Positions 29,163-36,791 of a stretch of DNA of 64,000 nucleotides are shown here, piece after piece. Position numbers and translations under genes: made by a program. Position 1 is the first letter of the stretch. Every line of letters begins with the position of its first letter. Below the pieces are notes generated by a model. That model ran no database searches, was not told the DNA's origin, and was given only the letters and a program-made list of their open reading frames with translations. The stretch spans positions 1-64,000 of the forward strand of contig CALEIK010000015.1 of assembly GCA_937876195.1 (NCBI GenBank), given 5' to 3'. This stretch comes from an uncultured Flavobacteriales bacterium (GTDB lineage Bacteria > Bacteroidota > Bacteroidia > Flavobacteriales_D > Crocinitomicaceae).

Positions 29163-29657
29163 CTAATTATTCACCATTCCTTGAAGGCTAGTGTCTTTAT
29201 TCCTTAAGTCCAGCCCACCTTCATAGACAGATTTTAAATTGACAAGAAAGAACGACCAGCCTGTGTCGCAGCCTAATCGGATTCCTCGCTTTGAATTGTC
29301 GTCCGTAGGAATGTTCTTTTGTGTAAGCTCTACGATAACGTATTCGCCTTGGGTAGAAAGTTGAATGTCCACTAAACAGTCACCAGCGAAAGTGAACTGA
29401 ATAAAATCTTTTCCGTTTGCTTTAGTGATTTTGCCGCGTTCCGTAACGTCATATAAATGCCAATTCCAAGCGTAGGTGCATCCTTTTTCTAGTTGTTCAT
29501 CTTTACCTAACGTTCTTTCGTTCGCGTCACTAAAAACAGCATTGCTTAAAAACCAATTCTCAATGGCTGACGCTTTTGTCCAAGCATCGTAGATATCAGA
29601 TAGATTAGCCTTTATCGCTACTTTTCTCGTAAAGGATGTCCAGTCAAAGTTTTTCAT
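29163..29657 (-). CDS. SRPBCC (START/AHSA1-like) domain protein
   Basis: The product has 164 residues. It opens with TRKVAIKANLSDIYDAWTKASAIENWFL, the first strand and helices of the helix-grip fold of the AHSA1 subgroup. The central strands ending in VELTQKNIP and the final amphipathic helix (GWSFFLVNLKSVYEGG) complete a full-length SRPBCC domain. Such proteins bind hydrophobic ligands in a deep pocket; the ligand here is unknown. No signal peptide, so cytoplasmic. It is a single gene convergent with the flippase and divergent from the next plus-strand gene. Confidence 0.82.
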   Translation of the reverse strand: MKNFDWTSFTRKVAIKANLSDIYDAWTKASAIENWFLSNAVFSDANERTLGKDEQLEKGCTYAWNWHLYDVTERGKITKANGKDFIQFTFAGDCLVDIQLSTQGEYVIVELTQKNIPTDDNSKRGIRLGCDTGWSFFLVNLKSVYEGGLDLRNKDTSLQGMVNN

Positions 29658-29784
29658 TTTAGGATTTTTTAGTTGATTCGTTGGTGCTCATGTCGTTTAT
29701 CAGTTTGTATTCTTTTTAACACTCTGAATGAAATATATTCATCGACATTGCGTTCTACCGACAATTCTAAAAATAATAAAAATT

Positions 29785-31134
29785 ATGAGAAGCACAGTTT
29801 TATTCATTTCGTTGCTAACTGCATTTAATGTTGCCAGTCAGACGGTAACATACAACGATGTTGTAGTCATTGTGAACCAAAACAGCCAGACTTCCATTGA
29901 AGTAGGAAACTATTTTCAAGCAGCTCGAAATATTCCAAATCAAAACATGATTCTTGTCGATGCACCAATCACAGAAGAAATTGACAGTCTTCAGTTTGAA
30001 TTTGTGAGAGCTCAAATTGAGGATTATTTGATTGCGAATGATCTTGTAGACTCAATAAATTATATCGTTACCACGAAAGGTGTTCCTTTAAAGGTTGAAA
30101 GCGACTGTTTTAATCCCAATGCAACCGGGCAAGCGTGCGCATCGTTCGACTCTGAACTAACACTTATTTTAGGGGGATTAGCGAACCAAATTGGCTTGTC
30201 TGGATCTTGGGCGAACCCAGTTTACAACACCACTGATAGCTTTTCAAGAGAAAATTATGGAATCTACCTCGTAACAAGATTGGACGGATACAAAAAACAG
30301 GACATTTTCAATCTCATAGATAGAAGTGGCCCTTTCACAATTTTGGATCAAATTTCCACGCAAGGGATTGTTGATTTGAATGCAGCAGTATCTTCTGATT
30401 CGGCTTATTTTATGGGCAATTATTTACAACCGACATACGACCAATTGACGAATAATGGATGGAACACACAGTTAGACGCCAATTTCAACCCTTTATTGAA
30501 CCAGAATGATGTTTTTGCTTATGTATACGGAGGACATGGTCCATTCACCAATGTGATTTTGAATTATGATTGGGCAGAAGGAGCTATCGGCTCAATGTCA
30601 ACGTGTGAGACGGCAACTACTTTTGATGTGACCACGAATTCATCCAATTCTTTTTTAATCGCTGATATTATTGCAGAAGGATGCACTGGAGCTTATGGAA
30701 ACGTTGACTGCATTTATTTTTCTCAAGTTCTAAACTCACAAGTTTTAATGAGCCGTTATCTTGACACTGCAAAGAACTACAATCTAGCCGAAAGTTTTTA
30801 CATGGCTGAGCCACGTTTATCATGGCAATCAGTAATTGTTGGAGACCCTAAAGCAAGCGTGTTGGTAGATAATTTGGCAGCTACGCCTGAAGTGGATTTA
30901 GGCGAAATTAGCATATATCCAAATCCGAGCACTGGAAATGTGAACGTGAGTGGAAGCGATTTAATTACTGCAATTATTGTCGTGGATATGAGAGGAGCGA
31001 CTGTAAAAAGCTACGGACAAATCAACAGTTCTTCTGCGGAATTAGATTTGAATGAGCTCGGAGATGGAGTTTATTTAATTCAAGCGGAGATAGGAGGGAG
31101 CGTTGTTCGAGAAAGAGTGGTGATAAGAAAGTAG
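29785..31134 (+). CDS. TIGR03790-like secreted protein with T9SS type A sorting domain
   Basis: I use the ATG at 29785 (449 residues) because it starts a signal peptide (MRSTVLFISLLTAFNVASQ); an earlier in-frame ATG at 29728 would bury it behind 19 polar residues. The body (about 20-370) has VVVIVNQNSQTSIEVGNYF and INYIVTTKGVPLKV, which I recognise from the TIGR03790 family of unknown function. A C-terminal domain of about 70 residues, starting with ISIYPNPSTGNV and ending in VVRERVVIRK, is a classic T9SS type A sorting signal. The mature protein should be on the cell surface or released. It converges tail to tail with the PD40 gene, four bases apart. Confidence 0.85.
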   Translation: MRSTVLFISLLTAFNVASQTVTYNDVVVIVNQNSQTSIEVGNYFQAARNIPNQNMILVDAPITEEIDSLQFEFVRAQIEDYLIANDLVDSINYIVTTKGVPLKVESDCFNPNATGQACASFDSELTLILGGLANQIGLSGSWANPVYNTTDSFSRENYGIYLVTRLDGYKKQDIFNLIDRSGPFTILDQISTQGIVDLNAAVSSDSAYFMGNYLQPTYDQLTNNGWNTQLDANFNPLLNQNDVFAYVYGGHGPFTNVILNYDWAEGAIGSMSTCETATTFDVTTNSSNSFLIADIIAEGCTGAYGNVDCIYFSQVLNSQVLMSRYLDTAKNYNLAESFYMAEPRLSWQSVIVGDPKASVLVDNLAATPEVDLGEISIYPNPSTGNVNVSGSDLITAIIVVDMRGATVKSYGQINSSSAELDLNELGDGVYLIQAEIGGSVVRERVVIRK

Positions 31135-31138
31135 GGTT

Positions 31139-32044
31139 TTAGATCTCTATTTTGCACTTGTAGATTTTGCTTAAACCATTTTCACCAGTCGAAATATACT
31201 GCTGCATTTCTTCCAAATTCTGAAATTTTTTCGGAGAGCGATTGTTTCGTCTACTTGTAAAATAGAGGGTGTTGGTGTTACCGTCATAAAACGGACAATA
31301 CTCCATGTATTTTGAATTTATAGCACTGCCCATATTTTTCGCAGGTATCCATTCTCCCTGTTCATCTCTTTTTGCAATGTATAAGTCACCGCTGCCAAAT
31401 CCCCCTTCTGCATTGTATTTAGTGTAGATGAGAAAAGTTTCATCCCTAGAGATAAATGCGTTAAATTCATAGCCTTCACTATTGATGGATGTGCTCAGCA
31501 AAATTGGCGGTGAATAGGCTGTTCCGTTCCACGCAGATTGGTAAATATCATCTTTCCCAAGTCCCTCTTTTGCATCCATGGTAAAATAAAGGTTATTGTT
31601 TTCAGACAATGTGGGATAAAACTCATCGTTCTCGGAATTTACTGGTTCGCCCAAATTGATCGGTTCTGACCATTCACTCTTCTCGTCGTTTCTTTCAACA
31701 TACCAAATATCAAAATCACTTTTACCTAAACTAGAATCACTTTTAGGACGGTCAGAGGCAAAGTAGAGTCTTTTCCCATCATAAGAAAGAAAGGCTTCCA
31801 AATAGCTGTATTCATCACAAAATGAAAGCAATGTAGGATCGTTCCATCCACCATTTTTTACGCAGACAATTTGAGAAATCTCTTGGCCAGGACTTTGAAT
31901 AGTAAAAAATACTTCCTCACCATTCTGCGAACTACAAAAATCACGTAGATTTTGAAATTTATTTAATTCTTCATGCAGCAATTCGACGTTCTGCGCAAAC
32001 ATAGAGGTTGAAAGGATCAATGTAAATAGAATGTATAGCTTCAT
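31139..32044 (-). CDS. Exported PD40 beta-propeller protein
   Basis: The product has 301 residues with a signal peptide (MKLYILFTLILSTSMFAQ). Repeats of the PD40/WD40-like type follow, each with a pattern such as LYFASDRP...GKSDFDIWYVER and LYFTMDAKEGLGKDDIYQ. Four to five blades are visible, too few for a closed seven-blade propeller unless some are divergent. In Bacteroidota such segments often occur in OmpA-linked or lipoprotein surface proteins; here nothing follows the propeller. Function is unknown beyond probable ligand or protein binding in the periplasm. Confidence 0.82.
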   Translation of the reverse strand: MKLYILFTLILSTSMFAQNVELLHEELNKFQNLRDFCSSQNGEEVFFTIQSPGQEISQIVCVKNGGWNDPTLLSFCDEYSYLEAFLSYDGKRLYFASDRPKSDSSLGKSDFDIWYVERNDEKSEWSEPINLGEPVNSENDEFYPTLSENNNLYFTMDAKEGLGKDDIYQSAWNGTAYSPPILLSTSINSEGYEFNAFISRDETFLIYTKYNAEGGFGSGDLYIAKRDEQGEWIPAKNMGSAINSKYMEYCPFYDGNTNTLYFTSRRNNRSPKKFQNLEEMQQYISTGENGLSKIYKCKIEI

Positions 32045-32121
32045 AATTGTTGGTTTAACGTTTGACAGGTTTAGGTTGGTCGGGACTTTACTACAAAACT
32101 CGGCCCTTTAGGTAGGTGCTG

Positions 32122-32844
32122 TTATGCGTTCGGTTTTCTTTCTTCATAAATTATTTCCGCTTGCCAATATTCCAAGACCTCGGTTTGTCCGTTGTCTAAT
32201 TTACAGTGATATGAAACCTTAGTTGTCCGCTGAATTGAAAAGTCAATTTTCTTTTTAAATAGACCACCTTCATAGGATAACGTATGATACTCTCCGTTTT
32301 CTCCGCAAACATCTATGTCATCAGGAAATGAGTTCACGGTATTTTCGTCGAGGTCTTTCCCGATAAATGTCTGGTCTAATTTGTCTGCTTGCGTAACAAT
32401 AATTTTAGATTTAATTCCCGACTTTATGAATTCGTTTATGATTTCAGTAGGTGATTTGTTCCAAAGAGGTTCAACAACTTCAATTCCTAATGGATTGAGT
32501 TTACTTTCTCTGTATGTTTTTATGTCCGCCAAAAAAATGTCACCAAAGATGAAATGCGTAACACCTTGTTTTTTAAAATGGCCAATCGTTTCTCGCATTT
32601 TGTCCTCATAGTTGTTTAGGTCTTGAGCAAATAATACTTGATATAGGGGAATTCCGATGCTTTCTGCCTGTCTTTTCAGGATTTCAATGGGAACAGAATG
32701 AATGGAAGAGGTAAGGGTTTCTTCGTTAATCGTTGTCAATAGTGAAATAACATCAAATTCATTCTCTTGCAACACCTTATGAAGTGCTAAAGCGGAATCT
32801 TTCCCGCCGCTCCAATTAAATACGGCTTTTTTTCTTTGGCTCAT
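32122..32844 (-). CDS. Dph6-like ATP pyrophosphatase (adenine nucleotide alpha hydrolase fold)
   Basis: The product has 240 residues. The PP-loop NWSGGKDSALALH lies at about 11-23 and binds ATP pyrophosphate. The later IFGDIFLADIKTYRE and ECGENGEYHTL-like (here DVCGENGEYHTLSYEGG) motifs are those of the Dph6/MJ0570 group. Eukaryotic Dph6 amidates diphthine; bacteria lack diphthamide, so the substrate here must differ, and bacterial members are often over-named as diphthine-ammonia ligase. It starts 37 bases after the DUF1573 gene and may be in the same operon. Confidence 0.85.
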   Translation of the reverse strand: MSQRKKAVFNWSGGKDSALALHKVLQENEFDVISLLTTINEETLTSSIHSVPIEILKRQAESIGIPLYQVLFAQDLNNYEDKMRETIGHFKKQGVTHFIFGDIFLADIKTYRESKLNPLGIEVVEPLWNKSPTEIINEFIKSGIKSKIIVTQADKLDQTFIGKDLDENTVNSFPDDIDVCGENGEYHTLSYEGGLFKKKIDFSIQRTTKVSYHCKLDNGQTEVLEYWQAEIIYEERKPNA

Positions 32845-32881
32845 TTTATTCGTTTTTGAGGCGCTCTACACTAACGTATAT

Positions 32882-33391
32882 CTACCTCACAAACGCTCTA
32901 ATCTCCAACAAGTGGATTTTCTCTTCCGTGTTAGCGGTCACTGTAACGGTTTTCTTGATTTCATTCTTTTGACCTGGTTTCGACTGAAAAGTCACCTTGA
33001 TTGTATCGGATTTTCCTGGAGGAATTGGTGCATCTGGCTTTTTAGGAGTGGTACATCCACAGCTTGCAGAAACATCGGATACAATCAGTGGATTGTTTCC
33101 TGTATTGGTAACGATGAACTCGGTGGTGTTCTCTGATTCTGCGACAACCTTTCCGAAATCATAACTCAACTTATCAAACGTCAGGGTAGTGGAAGTCGCT
33201 TTTTCTTTGGCTTGTTTTTTTGCTTCTTCTTCATCAATTTCCTTGAGTGCGTTTTGCAACTCTTTCTCTGATTGAGATCCTGCTGAGATCGTTGAGGTTA
33301 CTTCTCCATCTTGTGCACTAATTTCGTGTGTGTCGTCTGAACAAGACATTAATAGTGCAAATGCGCTGATCGCTAGTACCGTTTTATTCAT
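32882..33391 (-). CDS. DUF1573 lipoprotein
   Basis: The product has 169 residues. The leader ends LLMSC, a good lipobox, and the mature N-terminus CSDDTHE is acidic, resembling the export signal reported for surface lipoproteins in Flavobacteriia. A helical, charged linker (about 35-65) precedes a DUF1573 Ig-like domain with its hallmark VSDVSASCGCTTP and PPGKSDTIKVTFQ. DUF1573 proteins are very common in Bacteroidota and mostly of unknown function. It starts 12 bases after the S41 protease gene, so the two are probably one unit. Confidence 0.88.
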   Translation of the reverse strand: MNKTVLAISAFALLMSCSDDTHEISAQDGEVTSTISAGSQSEKELQNALKEIDEEEAKKQAKEKATSTTLTFDKLSYDFGKVVAESENTTEFIVTNTGNNPLIVSDVSASCGCTTPKKPDAPIPPGKSDTIKVTFQSKPGQKNEIKKTVTVTANTEEKIHLLEIRAFVR

Positions 33392-33403
33392 CTGGTTGTT
33401 TTT

Positions 33404-34996
33404 TTAAATTTGACTTAAATTGGCTTTATCGTATTCTTTTGATTCAATGATATCAATCGCTTTTTGTAATATTTCATTGGCGTCATTATAGATTTGATAA
33501 AACTCACTATATCCCCAAATATCTTGTGCTAACATCGCTTTGAAACGCAATTTAATAAGCTTTTCGCTAATTGCGTATTCCTCCGCATTGAATTCTAACT
33601 CGGGATCTTCGGCTTCAACGTAGTCGAAAAAGTCATCCATGAATTTTTTATCAATCTCGAAGTTTGCTTTGAAACTAGGGAACTCTGGGTGTGCTTTTAA
33701 CAATTCTGCTCTGTGCTCATTCACATACGTCAGTGAATAAAGATTTACGTGACCGCCGCGAATAATTGATGAGAAATAATCAGTGATTTCTGCCGTGTCC
33801 AATGGAACAAAATAATCGGGCATAATTCCTCCTCCGCTGTAAACTGTTCTCTTTTTCAGTAGTGTTGTGTGCATCAGTGAATCTGGAAGCTTAATCGAAT
33901 CTTGATTCATAAACTCACCGTTTTCATAACGCGCCAACAAATCCTTTCTGTAAGAATCGGCATCGGTATAAGGTTTTTGAATAAATCGACCACTAGGAGT
34001 GTAGTAGCGCGCAATCGTTAAACGAATTTGAGATCCATCTGAAAGGTCAATTGGACGTTGAACCAATCCCTTTCCGTAGGTTCTTCGCCCGACGATTAAT
34101 CCTCTGTCCCAATCCTGAACAGCACCTGCCAAAATCTCACTAGCAGAAGCTGAATACTCATCAGTCAAGAGAATCAGTTTTCCCTTTTCAAACATTCCTT
34201 TTTGCTCGGAGTTTAAATCAATTCGAGGTTGAGAACGACCTTCAGAATAAACGATTAATTTATCATCCGACAAAAATTCATCAGCGATATATTTCGCACC
34301 ATACAATAAACCACCACCATTGCCTTGCAAGTCGAAAATAAGGTTTTTCATGCCTTGCTTCTTCAACAAGCGCATGCCTTCTTGTACTTCTTCTAACGAG
34401 GTGCGGGAAAATGAATTTAGCTTGATATACCCTGTTTCTGGCGTTAACATATACGCTGCATCTACTGAGTGGACAGGAATAACATCACGGGTGATCACAA
34501 AATTGAGCAATCCCTTTGTTTTACGTCTTTTCACCGTCACTTTTACTTTGGTTCCTTTGTCTCCTAAAAGTTTGTCTCGAACTTCATTGTTTTTCAATCC
34601 AATTCCTGCAATGATTGTGTCTTCTACACTAAGAATTTGATCACCAGCCAACAGTCCAATTTTCTCTGAAGGTCCACCTGGAATTGTCGACACAACAATC
34701 AGCGTATCTTTCAAGATTTGAAAACGAATTCCAACACCTACAAAGTTTCCGTTGATGCGTTCGTTCGCGCTGTCGACTTCATCCTTTGAGATGAATGTAG
34801 AGTGGGGATCCAATTTTTCGAGCAGTGCAACGATTGCCGTGTTTGTTAATTCTTCGTCATCTACTTCATCGACATACATGCGATTAACGTAAGTGATTAC
34901 TTCGTCAAATTTTACCGAAGTGGATAATTTATCATCATTTTGTGCAGCTACGGAAAAAACAGTGACCGCGCAGATCAATAAGGAAAGTAATTTCAT
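33404..34996 (-). CDS. S41 family C-terminal processing peptidase
   Basis: The product has 530 residues with a signal peptide (MKLLSLLICAVTVFSVAAQ). A PDZ domain (about 85-165) is followed by the S41 catalytic core. The nucleophile lies in YSASASEILAG (serines 282-286) and the general-base lysine is K309 in TYGKGLVQRP. The Ser-Lys dyad is therefore intact. The enzyme cuts periplasmic proteins from their C-terminus. The roughly 120-residue C-terminal extension is helical, as is usual for Bacteroidota members. It heads a likely unit with the DUF1573 gene and perhaps the Dph6-like gene. Confidence 0.93.
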   Translation of the reverse strand: MKLLSLLICAVTVFSVAAQNDDKLSTSVKFDEVITYVNRMYVDEVDDEELTNTAIVALLEKLDPHSTFISKDEVDSANERINGNFVGVGIRFQILKDTLIVVSTIPGGPSEKIGLLAGDQILSVEDTIIAGIGLKNNEVRDKLLGDKGTKVKVTVKRRKTKGLLNFVITRDVIPVHSVDAAYMLTPETGYIKLNSFSRTSLEEVQEGMRLLKKQGMKNLIFDLQGNGGGLLYGAKYIADEFLSDDKLIVYSEGRSQPRIDLNSEQKGMFEKGKLILLTDEYSASASEILAGAVQDWDRGLIVGRRTYGKGLVQRPIDLSDGSQIRLTIARYYTPSGRFIQKPYTDADSYRKDLLARYENGEFMNQDSIKLPDSLMHTTLLKKRTVYSGGGIMPDYFVPLDTAEITDYFSSIIRGGHVNLYSLTYVNEHRAELLKAHPEFPSFKANFEIDKKFMDDFFDYVEAEDPELEFNAEEYAISEKLIKLRFKAMLAQDIWGYSEFYQIYNDANEILQKAIDIIESKEYDKANLSQI

Positions 34997-35271
34997 AATT
35001 TTAATTTCTAGTGAAGCAATAAATAAAGAGATGCTATTGTTTCAAACGTAAATTTAATGAATCTAGCGTACTTTGAATGATTAAATTTTGTTAAACGGAG
35101 ATGTTCTAAGATAAAATTTCATGAACTGGTGACTGGCAAGCGCTGAGTTTCATCAGAGTTTATCGCCATGAAGTAATAAACAATTACCTGTGGAATGAAT
35201 TTTGAAATGCGTGGTGAAAGGCGCGTAAATATTGGCGTACTTTGTCAATTGGGGATTAAATAGAAGTTGGT

Positions 35272-36180
35272 ATGAAGAACATTCTGATAGTATTGGCGAT
35301 TGGGTGCATTAGTTTTATGTCCAGTGCGCAGCAACCAGAATTTGATAAATTGGAAATGTTGTTTGCGCAAAAGCATTACAAAAAAGTAAACCGTAGCGCA
35401 AAGATGTTGTTGGATGATCCTACTTACGATTATTCGATGATTCCTACTTATTACCTCAGTATGAGCATGCTTCAATTGGCTCAGAACGATCATTGGCTGA
35501 AGAAACATCCTGAAGTGATCAATGAAGCTGTTGAACTGTTTTTGAAAGTGAAAAAATCAACCAACGGGGAGCAATTGTTCAATGCGCACATGTATGAATT
35601 GAACTGGATTAAATCCGACTTGATATCTTGGGCGTCAGATTTAAAAAGGGCAGGGAATACTCAAGCCTTCAAACAGGTACAAAATGCGCTCAAGAAAATG
35701 TACGAGGGAATTCCTGATATGGAAATTCCAGATCAAAATGCGATCGTAGATTCAGTGATTGTTGTCAAAGAACCAGATGTTGTCGCAGAGGAAGCGACTA
35801 TTTCAAGAGAAGAAATCGTAGAGACAGCAAAACAATACCTTGGAACGCCTTATGCGTGGGCGGGAAGTTCACCGAATGGTTTTGATTGCAGTGGATACAC
35901 CTGTTTTATCATGAAGAATTTCGGAAAGGAGCTCTCACGTAGGTCGGAAGACCAATTCAACGATGGGAAAAAGGTCAAAGCTAAGAATGTTGAAAAGGGC
36001 GACCTTGTGTTTTTTAGCAATGGATCTGGGATTTCCCATGTAGGCATTGTGGTATCGGAAAAAGGACAGCCGATTGTAATGATTCATTCAAGCTCGAGCA
36101 AAGGGGTGATTATGACGGAGATCGAAAGTTCGGAATATTGGATGAAGCGATTGCATGGATTTGCAACGTACGTTTACTAG
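35272..36180 (+). CDS. NlpC/P60 peptidoglycan endopeptidase
   Basis: The product has 302 residues. A signal peptide (MKNILIVLAIGCISFMSSAQ) is followed by a helical region of about 150 residues, then the NlpC/P60 domain (about 180-300). Catalytic Cys206 is in NGFDCSGYT, His256 in GISHVGIVV and the third polar residue is probably His272. These enzymes cut the D-Glu to diamino acid bond in stem peptides during cell-wall growth. The stop codon overlaps the stop of the convergent gene by three bases. The 275-base upstream gap shows no clear consensus promoter. Confidence 0.92.
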   Translation: MKNILIVLAIGCISFMSSAQQPEFDKLEMLFAQKHYKKVNRSAKMLLDDPTYDYSMIPTYYLSMSMLQLAQNDHWLKKHPEVINEAVELFLKVKKSTNGEQLFNAHMYELNWIKSDLISWASDLKRAGNTQAFKQVQNALKKMYEGIPDMEIPDQNAIVDSVIVVKEPDVVAEEATISREEIVETAKQYLGTPYAWAGSSPNGFDCSGYTCFIMKNFGKELSRRSEDQFNDGKKVKAKNVEKGDLVFFSNGSGISHVGIVVSEKGQPIVMIHSSSSKGVIMTEIESSEYWMKRLHGFATYVY

Positions 36181-36671
36181 GATTTTGTTCGAATGACACC
36201 AGTAATAGACCAGACCGTAGTCACTGTGCAAAGGATGGCTGCTACAACCAAAACGAAGTTATTGTAAAACCCGCAGAGCGGAAGGATCAAGAATCCAGCA
36301 GTAGTGTATAGGGTGATTTTTAATGCAAGTGACGAATGCTTGATGGAATGAATCAAGCAGAATACGGAGAAAATCAGCAACACACCAATTTCCAATTTCC
36401 ACAAGAGAATCAATGATGACAATTCCAGGTGAATGGAAGTCAAAAGCACGAGAGAAGACAGGATCAAAACGTAAAAGAACATGTTTTTCTTCGCTGAATG
36501 CCAAGCTATTGAAGTCCCGAGAGCTGTGAAAAACAGGGCGAACATGGTTGCAACCGTTTTGAACGCTCCGAGATTGATTTTGGTTGGACTAAGGACAATC
36601 AATGAATAAACCAACCATATCAGCAAACCGATGAATAGAATAGGAAAGATTATTTTGAGTGGCTTAGACAT
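36177..36671 (-). CDS. Small membrane protein of unknown function
   Basis: The product has 164 residues with five predicted transmembrane helices (about 7-28, 38-55, 66-82, 85-105 and 118-155 in two parts). No family is recognised. The start is set by the only ATG that keeps the first helix intact. Stop codons of this gene and the NlpC/P60 gene overlap tail to tail. Nothing in the neighbourhood suggests a role. Confidence 0.7.
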   Translation of the reverse strand: MSKPLKIIFPILFIGLLIWLVYSLIVLSPTKINLGAFKTVATMFALFFTALGTSIAWHSAKKNMFFYVLILSSLVLLTSIHLELSSLILLWKLEIGVLLIFSVFCLIHSIKHSSLALKITLYTTAGFLILPLCGFYNNFVLVVAAILCTVTTVWSITGVIRTKS

Positions 36672-36712
36672 GATTAAAGGTAATTTTTTTTGAATAGAGT
36701 AGGGTTCAATTG

Positions 36713-36753
36713 CAAAAAAAAAATCGAGTTCTGATTGCTCAAAACTCGATTTT
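36713..36753 (-). terminator. Rho-independent terminator of clpB
   Basis: On the minus strand AAAATCGAGTT (rc of 36743-36753) pairs with AACTCGATTTT (rc of 36720-36730) around a 12-base loop and runs into a long T tract. It lies about 40 bases after the clpB stop codon. Confidence 0.88.
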
Positions 36754-36791
36754 CTACTTATTAAACGAACTTATTATGAAAAATTATATCT

